A DNA stretch of 64,000 nucleotides from Achatina immaculata (taxonomy: Eukaryota > Mollusca > Gastropoda > Stylommatophora > Achatinidae), in NCBI GenBank assembly GCA_009760885.1, contig CM019715.1, positions 19,892,503 through 19,956,502 on the forward strand. Direction: 5' to 3'. Shown here piece after piece: positions 1 to 11,700 of this stretch. Numbering within the stretch: the stretch's first letter is position 1; each line of letters begins with the position of its first letter. The notes below the pieces were generated by a model. That model searched no databases and was not told the DNA's origin. It saw only the letters and a program-made list of their open reading frames with translations. Position numbers and translations under genes: made by a program.

Positions 1-715
1 AGATGGAAAATTGATTTAAAACCTGCTGCTGGCGAGATTCTTAAGATGCTGTGAGTGGAGTGGGGCTCCTCCTGGCCAGTGAAGAGATGTGCGAATGGGG
101 TTGCCATGCAGCGCCACTGTGGAAAAGGTGAAAGAAAGGATTAAGTGACGTAATCAGTAGTCTCGAGGTCAGGACTGCTCAAATCACGGCACCTCTGCAC
201 CGGAGGTTGGCCACGTCCTATGTGCACTCATACCTGGCGAATTGCCTGAACCGGCTTAACCCAGGGGTTAAGATACTGCTGGCGAGATTCTTCGGACGCC
301 ACGCGTGGTGTGAAACTCCTCCTGGCCAATAAGAAAATGCGAAAAAGCAATTAGGTTGCCGTGTGGTGCCGATGTGAAAAGGTGATGGAAAAGATAAAGT
401 GAAGCTTAATCGGTATGTCCGGTAGTCTCACGGCGAGAGCTATTCATACCACGTCCAGCTACGACCGTTCTACACCCATACTGTTGAAATATGCCTAAAC
501 TGGCATAAACCATGTCACTAGAGGTCGGTCATGTCCTAAACATGCCCATACTGGGAAAATATGCCTAAACCGGCTCAACCCAGGGGTGAAATTTAATGGT
601 GGCAAGGATTCATCCTCCTGGACAAAAGCTCCGTCCTGGTCACAGCTAGTAAGGGTAGCAGCCACAACCACGAAATGCTAAAGTCGGAGACACTGGACCA
701 GTGCAGTCTAGATAG

Positions 716-970
716 GCAACCACCTCTCACCCGGCAGGGATGTATGCATATCCAAATCATGCTGAGGTTTTCCGGTGAGAAAGTCTGATGTTGGACTGGA
801 TGGGCAACTACCTCTCACCCGGCAGGGAAACACAGGTATCCCAAAACACGTCGAGGTTTTCCGGTGAGAAAGTCCAACTCTAGGCTGGATGGGCAACCAC
901 CTCTCACCCGGCAGGGATATACTGATATCCAAACCACTCTGAGGTTTTCCAATGAGAAAGTCCAACTCTG
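716..970 (+). repeat. Three tandem units of about 89 bp inside RptA
   Basis: The phrase 'cacctctcacccggcaggg' or a close variant recurs at about 720, 809 and 898, each followed by 'ccaaa(a/t)ca..gaggttttcc..tgagaaagtc'. The RptA copy near 28440 has a single unit of the same kind, so unit number varies between copies. Confidence 0.75.
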
Positions 971-993
971 GATTAAACTGGTGTAACGAAAAC

Positions 994-1433
994 ATCTTTC
1001 CTATCGCAACATATGCCTGTGAGACCTGGACACTTAACAAAACAGCTGAGAAGCACATAAATGCCTTTGAATGTAAATGCTATAGAAGAGTTCTCCAAAT
1101 ATCGTGGACACAAAAAAGAACAAATATATCTATACTACAAGAGCTTAATATTGAAGAAGGCTGGCTAGTAAAGAGGATTAAAGAGAGAAAACTTAAATAT
1201 TTTGGCCACATTAAACGTCATGATAATTTAGAGAAGACCGTATTGGAAGGATACATAATGGGAAAAAGAAAAAGAGGAAGACCGAAACGAAGATGGCTGC
1301 AAGACATCGTTGATGATCTGGAAATGGATGCAGCAGCAGCAGGCCATCTTGCTCACAACCGAGAGGCCTACAGGAGTGCTGTTTGGGAGGCAAAGTTCCG
1401 CAAGGGACATGCAAAGGAATGAATGAATGAATG
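994..1433 (+). mobile_element. L-A (RTE-like LINE) 3' fragment with target-site duplication
   Basis: A 5'-truncated insertion encoding the C-terminal part of the RTE-like polyprotein: TWTLNKTAEKHINAFECKCY, then MGKRKRGRPKRRWLQDIVDD and a short basic end. It ends in a (gaat)n tail. The 9-bp sequence aacgaaaac lies on both sides (985-993 and 1434-1442), and the flanks join into uninterrupted RptA sequence. This is target-primed reverse transcription in its classic form. Confidence 0.88.
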
Positions 1434-1639
1434 AACGAAAACCAAGGTGTCACGCAATCCCGCTTCTGCGACCCACCAAGAATACAAGCCCAAGCCCCAC
1501 GATACTCTGAACCTCTTGTGATCCTATCAGGGATCTCTTGTGGGCCTCACAGGGACCATGGGACACATCGAGGACCACAGGAGTAAATTCAGCAGGATCA
1601 TGGGGTGATCTTGGTGGTAGAAGCGAATGAAGAAGAAGA

Positions 1640-2323
1640 AGACAAGAGAGAAAGTAAGGAACAAACTGGAAATGCTTAAAAATAAGCATAGAAATGGCAA
1701 AAAATAACTTACTAAATTTAATAAAGGAAAGAATGGAAAGCAATATATATATATATAGATGACTAATGAAACCCTAGCAAAAATAAGGAAGAAGAAAAGC
1801 ATTAACCCATAAGAGTATAGTGCTATAACTTAACAAAATACACAGGATGTGCAGAAATAAAAAAAAGAAAAATAGTAAGAGAATAACTGCATAGTTATAG
1901 AAGAAATGGAGAAAAAAACAAATGACAAGGGAGATGTTTGAAGAAATCAGTAAAATCTGTAACAGACCAAGTTGTGAACGATCAAAAACAAGCAAGGACA
2001 GCTCATGATAGACAGTACATATATAAGTAAAATTTCAAAAAAATAAACAAGTAAACTTTTTGATGATGTAAAGAACAGATCGATAATAAGAATGGCCCAA
2101 AAATGTTTAAATTAAAGGTGGAAAAGGCTATAAATATGGCCTGGATAATGTAAATGTAGAAATGCTAGAAGCATTAAGAATATGGATTAGATACAATCAC
2201 AGATTTATGTAACATACACCAGATGACACACCTCTGAACTTGAAAATGTCAATATTAGTAGCACTGCCAAAGAAAACAAAACTAGCAGAATGTACAGTTT
2301 AGAACTGTAAGCCTAATGAGATA
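1640..2323 (+). mobile_element. A-rich interval with a decayed plus-strand LINE fragment (about 2090-2323)
   Basis: From about 2090 the plus strand reads, with breaks, as a reverse-transcriptase lead-in (VEKAINMA, NVEMLEALRIWIR, MSILVALPKKTKLAEC). The latter matches the 'I-P-K-K' step before RT motif 1 of RTE-like elements. Before that, 1640-2090 is A-rich with no clear coding; a short (ta)n run is at 1744-1758. The fragment is cut at 2323 by an L-D insertion. Confidence 0.5.
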
Positions 2324-2960
2324 TCTTACTTACATCCTTCCCATGCCGCTAAACGTCACATGGTAGTTTGTCAAGATTTCCTGTCTTCGGCAAATTTTTC
2401 AATCTCATCAAAGGATGTTATGCCTACTGAACTGGCCTCTCTTAACAATGTCCTCTTTAGAGTTTAATGTGGTTGACCTCTTTTTCTTTGGCCTGTTGTG
2501 TTCCATTTGATTGTTTTGGGATTCTCTGATTGTTTCTTCTCATCACATGACCGACATATGTCCATCTTCTTTTTCTGATCAAACATGAGACAGGTTGTTG
2601 TTTGCTCATCTGTCTGATCTCTGCATTGTTCTTGAATTCATTCCACTTTATATCGAGTACTTTCTTTGGCATTTGTTTTTGAAAGAGTCTAATTTCTTGT
2701 CTATTTCTTTAGCTGTTTTCCAAATTTCACATGCATAAATGAGTGTGGATATGACATCTGAATTGAATAATCTCAACTTGGTTTTTGTGCTTATAGCTTT
2801 TAAATACCACATGTTCTCAAGATTCTTGAAGGTCAATGCTGCTTTTGCAATTTGAATTCTAACTTCCATTCTGGTGTCACCATCCTGGTCTATGTCCAGA
2901 GATATGCAAATTGGTTTACTTCTTCAACAGCTGTTCCTTCTACGTATATTTGTCCTTCGA
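2324..2960 (-). mobile_element. L-D (RTE-like LINE) C-terminal fragment
   Basis: Minus-strand reading gives EVRIQIAKAALTFKNLENMW, LFNSDVISTLIYACEIWKTA and, further on, RWTYVGHVMRRNNQRIPKQS, with frameshifts. These are the post-RT region and the terminal GH-x-x-RR segment of RTE-like LINEs. The 3' end carries 'ggaaggatgtaag'. It abuts an L-A copy at about 2961 with no gap. Confidence 0.8.
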
Positions 2961-5145
2961 ACAGTTGTCATCAATTTAGTCTTCTTCGCATTAAGATAGA
3001 GGTTTTGGTCTTCGCTGTTCTTATGGACTGACATAATTAGTTTTTCCATTCATTTTTGTGTTGTGGACAGTAATACTGTGTCATCAGCATATCTAATCTC
3101 TGGTATTTAATAACCTCCAATTGTTATGGCATCGTAATATTCTTTGTCTACATCTTCTCTAATATTCCTCCTTATATTTTCAGTATACAAGTTAAATAAG
3201 TAAGGTGACAATATGCACCCCTGACGGACTCGTTGTTTTATGTCAAACCATGTTATTGTTTCACCATTTATTCTTACTGTCACTTTGTTGGTCTAGATAC
3301 AGCAGTGATGTTAATTGTATCAAATGTGTTGGAAATCCCATTTTTTCCATTACTTCCCAAAGTTTCTGGTGTTGTACACAATCAAATGCCTTTGAATAGT
3401 CTATAAAGGCTAAATATAGATTCACATTAAACTCTCTGCATTTCTCTATTATTAATCTTAGATTGAATATATGATCTCGTGTTCCTCTTCCTTGCCTGAA
3501 ATCAGCTTGGACCATATTGACTTCTTCTTCTATTTTCTTACTAAGTCTACCGATTATGATTTTTAACAGAATTTTACTGACATGACTAATCAGGGCAACA
3601 GTTCTGTAGTTTGTGCATAATTTCAGGTTACCCTTTTTTTTGGCAGTGGTATGAATACAGTTCTTTTCCATTCTTTTGGCCAAATATCTGAATGCCATAT
3701 CTTTTTACATAGTGCATGATAGATTGTTGCACATTCCTTTCCTCCTGCTTTAATAAATTCAGCTGTTATTTCACTACATCCAGGTGGATGTACCATTTTT
3801 CAGATTCTTTATTACCCATAAAACGTCTTCTATTGTCGGTTCGGGTTATTTCTCCTCCAATAATAATTCACACTGTTGATTTCTGCTTTCACAGTCAGTT
3901 GTTTCATACATTCCTCTGCAATATTCTTTCCATCTTTCTAGAATTTCCTCTGTCTCTGTCAGGGTATTCCCCATCTTGTTGCAAATTACAGTTAGCTTAA
4001 GTGTGACATTTCTCGTCAATGTCTTCATTTCTTTAAATATTTCACTTTCTCTTCCACACTTCTGATGTCCTTCTATTCTTTCACAACAATCTTGTATGCA
4101 TTGTTTTTTGTCTTTTCTTATGTTTCTTCATACTTCTTTTGTTAAAGATTTATATTTCTCTTTGTTGTTGTTTGTCACTTTCCACTGAGTCTTCATTTCT
4201 CTACATTGTTTTATTAGTTCTAGTGTGCCTGCGGTAATCCATCCATTCTTTTGTGTTTTCTTTACTGGAACCATGTCTTTAGCTGTTGTTATTAAGATAT
4301 CTCTGACCTGTGTAGCCAAATCATCTGGTGTCATCTCCTCCTGTACAGCCATCAGGATTTCGAAGCGGTTCTTCACTTCTATACCATATTGTTCTGGTAT
4401 TTTTGTAAGATCAAAGTGGAGTGGTCTTGATCCTGCAACTGTCTTTTTTATCTTTATCTTCATGTCTGCTATTAATAACTCATGGTCCATGTGACAATCA
4501 GCACCTGGTAAAGTTTTTGCTGATGTTACACTTGATCTTCATCTTCTTTGCACTAAAATGTAATCTATTTGATTCTTGTTTTTCCCATCCGGTGATGTCC
4601 ATATGTAAAGTCTTCTTGGATGTTGTTTAAAAAATGTGTTAGCAATCATTAGCTCATTTTTCATGCAAAAAGCCATTAGATTATCACCTGCCTCATTTCT
4701 ATGTCCTATGCTGAATTTCCCTACAACATGTCCTTCATCTTCTGTTCTTTCTGTACCAATTTTTGCATTAAAATCCCCCATTATTAATACAATATCGTTC
4801 TTCCGTACCTGGTCTATCATCGTTTGCAATGTGTTATTATAGTATTCTACTTCCTCTTCTTCTGCTGCTGAAGTAGTTGCATATATCTGGATGATTGTCA
4901 CATTTCTAGGAGTGCCCTTAAGTCTGATTGTGAGGATTCTATCACTTACTGGATTGTAACCTAGTAATGCTTTTGATGTTGATTTGTCCAAATAAAAAGC
5001 CACTCCATTCTTTCCTCCTAATTCTCCACCAGAGTATATAAATATATTATCATTCTCACTCTTGAAGTGTCCTGAACCATTCCATCGATGTTCACAGATT
5101 CCCAAAATGTGTATCCCCGTTCTTTTCATCTGATCACTTATTATT
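2961..5145 (-). mobile_element. L-A (RTE-like LINE) with endonuclease and reverse transcriptase, decayed
   Basis: The most complete upstream part of the L-A family. The endonuclease lies at 5129-4539 (open for 196 codons) with CEHRWNG, IMGDFNAKIGTE and NQIDYILVQRR, matching apurinic-type LINE endonuclease motifs. The linker is at 4490-3846 in broken frames. The RT at 3698-3261 shows RTVALISHVSKILLK, LAFIDYSKAFDCVQH; the catalytic box YADD is near 3080. At least four frame breaks exist. It is 5'-truncated and lacks its C-terminus, ending where the L-D fragment begins. Confidence 0.87.
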
Positions 5146-5586
5146 TGAAAATCCCCTCATACATACTTATAATGAGGCAAGGGAAGCCATTTTCTGTATG
5201 AGGATGAACTGTGAAATACATGAAAGTGAAGAAGGACATTTATGGTTGCTTCAGATGCTATGTATACTCCACACTGTTCTGTGATGTCCACATATTAAAT
5301 AAGTAAGTGGAAAAGAAAATTCAGGCACTTGAAAAATGGATATACAGTAGAGTAAGCCAAACTCTGTGGACAGAAAAGAGCTTGCTATTAGGTATTTAGG
5401 TATTACAGCTAACTTCTGATGTTAGAAATCTCATAATGTCTACGTTAGTGGATATGCTCAGAAAAAAGGACAAGTTCTCTTCAAGAGGAACTAAAATGTC
5501 TGCTGAATCAATAATGTAAACGAATTTTCAATCTTTCATGTAAAAACTGACTGAACAGCAATACTGTATGTCTGAAGCTATCTCAC
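5146..5586. other. No feature recognised downstream of Duox exon 6
   Basis: Intronic sequence following the exon 6 donor. I searched both strands for the next DUOX exon (expected to start near a Y-E-W motif) and saw none. A short plus-strand KYLGIT-like phrase near 5390 hints at another LINE scrap, too weak to assign. Confidence 0.4.
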
Positions 5587-5753
5587 CTGTAAGGCTCCAA
5601 TAACCCATCTTCTTGACAAGTCAAACACCTCATCACTTGAAAGATTTTGATTTTTCCCTCTGATTTCATCAGCGATTTCATTGTGGTATCGATAGAACAG
5701 TAGACTTAGAACTAAAACTGCTGGATTCTCAAATGCATCTGGGTCTCCCATAC
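5587..5753 (-). CDS. Duox: Duox exon 6: ENPAVL and RYHN motifs
   Basis: Acceptor CTGTCAG|GTATGG and donor TTACAG|GTGAGA bound 167 nt (residues 241-296). MGDPDAFENPAVLVLSLLFY is followed by RYHNEIADEI; R-x-H-N carries the conserved Arg of the animal peroxidase fold. RRWVIGALQ then matches the helix before the next DUOX exon, which would begin a phase-0 exon beyond the window or in sequence lost to repeats. Confidence 0.88.
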
Positions 5754-8700
5754 CTGACAGGAAATACATATATTCATTCAAAAGTGATGACTGTGGTAGT
5801 AATGAAAGTGGTAGCAAAGGTGGACAATTGTAGAAGTAGTAGTTGTAGAAGTAGTAGTTATAGTAGAAGCTGTAGTATTAACATTTTGGTATTTCTATGG
5901 TCATGGTTATGAAAATAACAGCAGTAACAGTATTGGTGGAAGCATTAATTGTGATAATATCAATCTTTCCTTATTTTTCATTCACCAGGTATGTATTTCT
6001 GCTCTTCACAATAACAACAAAAGGAAAGACAGTGTTAAAGTGATGATGGTATTGGTTGGACTGGAAATTACTGAAGATGATCTTATCCTCTTCTGATGTT
6101 CACATGCATCATCCATCTACCTTCATTTTACAGATAGATATGAAAACAACCAACTAAAACAGCAACTAACCACTCAACCAAACAATCTGCCATCCAACAA
6201 GCAGCAAAAAAATTATATGACATCTTACGCCATAGATCCTCAGACTTGGTGTACTTGAAAGAGAAGGGATTATATGGTAGACCAACATCATTTTTTAAGG
6301 GAAACTTTCCCCATCTGTCCTCACAAGCCATCTTTCCTGTGCCTGGCTCTCGCAGGAACTCAGTTCTGACCAAACTCTTGCCATACAGAAAGCTTCCATC
6401 GATAAAACTTGACTGCCAGTTGATCTGAAACACAAAGGAAATGACAAAATACTACCATAACCCACATCTCATCAAAAATGCCTCTGCAAGATATTCACAA
6501 TAACAATGCAGCTAAAAGTTTCAAGTTTGGTTTTACAGGGAGAAAAAAAAATGTAATCAATTATAAGACTTAAAAAAATTAATTCAAATTACATAGTATA
6601 TAGCGTCAAGACTAAGTAAATCAGATATTTCCACTCATGGCCAGTTTGATCTTGATTCATCAAAACTGTTGGCTTTCATTTTATGTTTGGTAGTTTAACA
6701 GCGATAAATGGTGGTAGAATACATTGGTGGAATAGCTATACTCTCACACTTGGCTGGTAATCTTGTCTCATTACATCAAAACTGCTGGCTTTTTTATGTT
6801 TATCTGACTGCTTGGACGTCATGATTCGTGAAAGTAAAAATAAAGGTCTCAGCCTGAACAAAAAGAAGACTGAAGCGATGGTCGTCTCAAAGAAAGAATA
6901 CCACCAAAATGTAGCATTACCATTGATGGCACAGAGCTGAAATAAGTTTATAGATTCAAGTACTTAGGAACAATTATAACAGCTGATGGGAAATGTCACA
7001 ACGAAATAAAAAGCAGACATGCTCAGGCCAAGTAAGCATTCCAGAAAATGAGAGACATCTTGTGGAACAGATCCATATCAAAGGAAACAAGATTGTTACA
7101 TCGAGCCAATTTTGTTTTATGAATGTGAAGCATGGTCTATGAATAAGAGAGTACAGCAAGAAATAGAGGCCATGGAAATGTAGTTCATAAGACGGATATT
7201 GAAGGTAGCATGGACAGCTAAGAAAACCAATGAAGAAGTCTCAAGAGAGGCTGGAGGTTAAAAGGCAAATTACAGCAAAGATCAGAGGCAGACAAGCGAG
7301 ATTTGTAGGACATTTTCAACGAAAACAATGGTGTCACGCAATCCTGCTTCTGAGACCCACCGAGAATACAAGCTCAAGCCCTGCGGTACTCTGAACCTCT
7401 TGTAGTCCTTTCGGGGACCACAGGGGGACCATGGGACCTATCGAGGACCACAGGAGTAAATTCAGTAGGATCATGGGGAGGTCTTGGTGGTAGAAACGAA
7501 TGAAGAAAGAGAAGAAGTAGGACATTTTCTGAGAAGAGGAAAATTGGAACACATTGTGGCAACTGGAAAAACTGAAGGAAGAAGAGACAGAGGAAGACAG
7601 AGAGAGAAGTTACTGGATGGGCTGTCAGTGTGGCTAGGAAGAAAGTCACAGGTGGATCTCATAATCAAGTGTAAAGACAGGGAATTGTGGAGAGAAATGA
7701 TCACCTGCGCCACGCGGCATGGCACTTGAACTGAATTGACTGCTTGGAACAGATCAGTTTGGTCTACATCTCAGTAGAACTTACATACCTAGTACTGCAG
7801 TTCAGTTAAAAAGCATTGTCCTGTCTTCATTCCCTCCTGGAGGTGGTGGAGGCACAAGACAAGCCAATTTGTCATCACTACAACTGAAGAGCAAACTACC
7901 TGGTGCAAGAACATTTGAAGCTATAACAATAATAAAAACAAAAACCAGTTCCATTACTTTCTCTCTAATTACCTGTCTCCTTGGATTATTAGGTGACTGT
8001 CCAGAATTCAGTTCATAAGAAGATCTCTCATAAGGCATGATCTTGTCACCTTTTGAATCTGGATCAAAGTCAGGGTCACCACGAGGAACTGGAACGTCAA
8101 TGACCTCCACAGGACATGAGACTTCATTAGTGTGGAGAATTTCCCGTTGAACAATCAGACCTGAATAAAGAGATAAGACAAATGGGAAACAATTAAAAGG
8201 CAAAAAGTTAAAGGTAATCCTGTCGTGCCCTAGAGGCACATAGGGATATGGTGTTGGGAAACAATTACAAGAGATCAAAAGTGGTGGTGGTGGTGGTAGT
8301 AGTAGTATAACAGCAGCAGCAGCAGTAGTAGCAGTAACAGTAGTAGTAGGAGGAGACAATGGAGAAGCAGCAGCAGAGCCAAAGACTGCCACAAAACTCG
8401 GGTTAAGGACATAATTTGTTAATATTTTTGAGGAGTATAATATGAATGGGATTTTTCCACTCATACATCATGATGGCAGGATGATTTCATAAAATTTTGG
8501 ATCTGAGAGATTCAGGTAAGGGAAAAGATGCTATATATATGTGTGAAATATTTTGCTGATTGTTTGATTTCACTATTTTGCTCTAATGTAACATAATAAT
8601 AAACTGAAGGTGAAACTTCAGAGAGATCAGACGGTCATTTGCATGTCCCTTGCAGAACTTTGCCTCCCTAATAGCTCTCCTATAGGCTTCTTGGTTGTAA

Positions 8701-11700
8701 GCAAGATGCCCTGCTGCTGATGCATCCATTTGCAGATTATCAATGATGTCTTGCAGCCATCTTCACCTTGTTCTTCCCTCTTTCTTTTGTCCATTATGTA
8801 CCCTACCAAGACACTCTTCTCTAAATTCTAATGACATTTAATGTGTTCAAATATTTATGTTTTCTCTGTTTAATCCTCTCTACTAGCCAACCTTCTTCAA
8901 TATTAAGTTTCTGTAGTATGGATATATTTGTTCTTTTTTTGTGTCCATGATATTTGATATTTGTAGCATTTATATTCAAAGGCATGTATGTGTTTCTCAG
9001 CTGTTTTGTTAAGTATTATTCATATGTCTTACAGGCATATGTTGCAATGGAAAAAGATGGATGCCCTTAAAAATCTTATTTTTATAGTTCTGTCTGTTTC
9101 TCTCCACAGCTTCTTTAGTTCTTTTACTTTTTGAAGAGCAATAGATGTCCTCCTAAGTTTCCTCATTGTAAAAACAATAGATGTCCTCCTAATTTTCCTC
9201 CATTATTAGTTAGTAATGATCCAAGATATTTAAAACTCTCCACTTCTTCCAATTTGTCCTCACTGATACATATTTCAGCTTCCTTATTTGTTTTGTCAGC
9301 TGTCATCAATTTTGTTTTCTTCACATTAAGATAGAGGTTTTGCTCTTCACTATTCTTATGGACTGACATAATTAGTGTTTCCATTCCTTTTTTTGTTGTG
9401 GACAGTAATACTGTGTCATCAGCATATCTAATCTCTAGTATTTTGTCATCTCCAATTTTTATGGCAGAGAGATAGAAACTAAAAAAAAAAAAGCATCTTT
9501 GACAGTAAGACTGATTGATGGATGTCAGTTGTTAATGACATATGTCCAGAAATAAGTCCACTGTATGGAATTACGAGGCAGATCACATGTAATGGTAAGG
9601 AGTTAAGATCACGTTCTTGTTATAGATATCAGAGATTACACACGATTTTATGGTTGCCAGTGTTTCCCTCCTCCCTCTTCTCCCTGTTGAGGTAATGGCA
9701 GGGGATCTCTGCCACTGTTGCTAAAAACTAGCAGAACTTGGTAGCAGATGTCACAGTGAAGTCCTTGCTTTTATTAGTTGTAGAATTTCTCACTCTTTCT
9801 GGTTCATGCCAGTCAGATGTTGGTTCTCACTGATTTCCACAACCATTTATCCTTTGCTCTTTCTATAAGATGTGTTTTGGACTGTGCTCCATGTCAGTCT
9901 TTTAGTCCACCAAGTATCTTGTTTCTTTGTCTTCCTCCTTCCCCTTTTCCATCCAGTTTTATCACTAGGTGTTCCCGTTTGCCTCTTCTTAAAACATGTC
10001 CTACAAATCTGGCCTGTCAGGTTCTGAATGTTGCCATAATTTCTCTCTTTTGTCCATCCTCTATCAGAACCTCTTCATTTGTTTTCTTGGCCATCCATGG
10101 TAGAATATAATCTTACGTCCTTCTATGCCATTAAACATCACATAGGGCTCGCACAGTTGTTTGTCAAGTTTTTGTTTTTGGTGAGTTTTTCAACCTCATC
10201 AAGGGATGATATGCCAACTAAACTGGCTTCTCTTAACAATGTCTTCTTTAGAGTTTCACATGGTCAACCTCTTTTTCTTAACCCTGTTGTGCTTCACTTG
10301 ATAGCTTGTTTTGGTATTCTCTGATCGTTTCTTCTCATCACATGGCCTACATATGTCCATCTTTTTTTTCTGATCACCGATGAGACAGGTTGTTGTTTTC
10401 TCATCTGTCTTATCTCTGTTGTTCTTAAATTCATTCCAATTTATTCCAATTATTTTCCTTAGGCATTTGTTTTCAAAAGAGTTTAATTTCTTGTCTGTTT
10501 CTTTAGATGATTTCCAGCTTTCGCATGCATAAATAAGGGTGGATATCACATTTGAATTGAATAATATTAACTTGGTTTTTATGTTTATAACTTTTGAATT
10601 CCATATGTTCTCAAGATTTTTGAAGGACAATGCTGCTTCGGCAATTCTAATTCTAACTTCCTTCCTGGTGTCACCATCCTGGTCAATGTAGTTGCCAAGG
10701 TATGAAAATTAGTTTACTTCATCAACAGCTGTTCCTTCTACATATATTTTTCCTTCTTGATTAATGAGAAATTTCATAATTTTTATTTTGTCTTTGTTAA
10801 TTTCAAGACCTATTTTGCTAGCCAACGAAGACAAGGAATCTGTTTTTACCTGCATCGATTTCACATTGTCACTGATAAGAATATAATAGCATAAAGTAAA
10901 TGGGATTTTAGTTCACAAGTACTTTCATACATTTAAAGAACTTTCTGAAATTTCTTTGCGAGTCCATCAAGTGGGGGAACACTGTCAAACCTTACTCAGG
11001 TGGCCATCTGTGGTAAGGAGCACACCAGGAAGTGAAGCCAGCATCTTGATTAGATCCTATTCACTCGTAAGTTACATGAGCTAACCTGGTTTTGATCACA
11101 TACATAGCGTTAAGCCTGAACAACATCTGGACTAATACTGTGCTGCCATGCAGTGAATGAAATGTGGTCAAGCTTCTAAAATAACTATGGGAACTTTTAA
11201 TTAATATAGTAGGTAGGGCCATACAGCATCTAAGTAATTGTTTTTTTTTCCACTGAAAATGTTTCTTGAGTAAGAACATAGATTACAATTTTCTTAATTT
11301 GTCCATAAACTAGCCTACACTACTTCCTTCTCCTTTAATTACTATCATCATTCTATCACCAAGAAAATTAAATTCACTTCATTTGCCTACAAGTATGCCA
11401 TGAATAAGTGAAAAAAAAAACTTAGAATAACAGCAAAGCAATTTTTGTGGCTAAATTAAAGGAAATATCTGTTACTCCGCTTTGATCTTACAAAAATAAC
11501 AGAACAATATCGTATAGAAGTGAAGAACCATTTTGAGATCCTGATGGCTGTACAGGAGGAGGTGACACCAGATGATTTGGCTATGCAGGCCTGAGATATA
11601 TTAATAACAACAGCTAAAGAAGTGGTTCCAGTAAAGAAAACACAAAAGAATGGATGGATTACAGCAGGCACACTAGAACTAATAAAACAATGTAGAGAAA

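Larger units (their letters stand above)
1..1639 (+). repeat. RptA retroposon-like repeat, copy 1 (split by an L-A insertion)
   Basis: A GC-richer repeat that also occurs at about 27720-28700 and, as its last 200 bases, at 7318-7516. The first 590 bases contain two tandem versions of a roughly 250-bp block (compare 'ctgctggcgagattctt' near 24 and 280 and 'cctcctggcca' near 68 and 318). The 3' part (1443-1639) ends in 'gaatgaagaagaagaag'. The element is interrupted at 994-1433 by an L-A insertion. I see no intact ORF. It may be a non-autonomous retroposon or the end of a LINE; the left edge is outside the window. Confidence 0.65.

Noticed and set aside
1450..1995. Hydrophobic minus-strand ORFs suggesting membrane proteins
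   Set aside because: Antisense of A-rich repeat sequence, which always yields Phe/Leu/Ile-rich peptides.
8161..8464. Longer open frame around Duox exon 4
   Set aside because: The extra part is a trinucleotide microsatellite and intron sequence upstream of a good AG acceptor.
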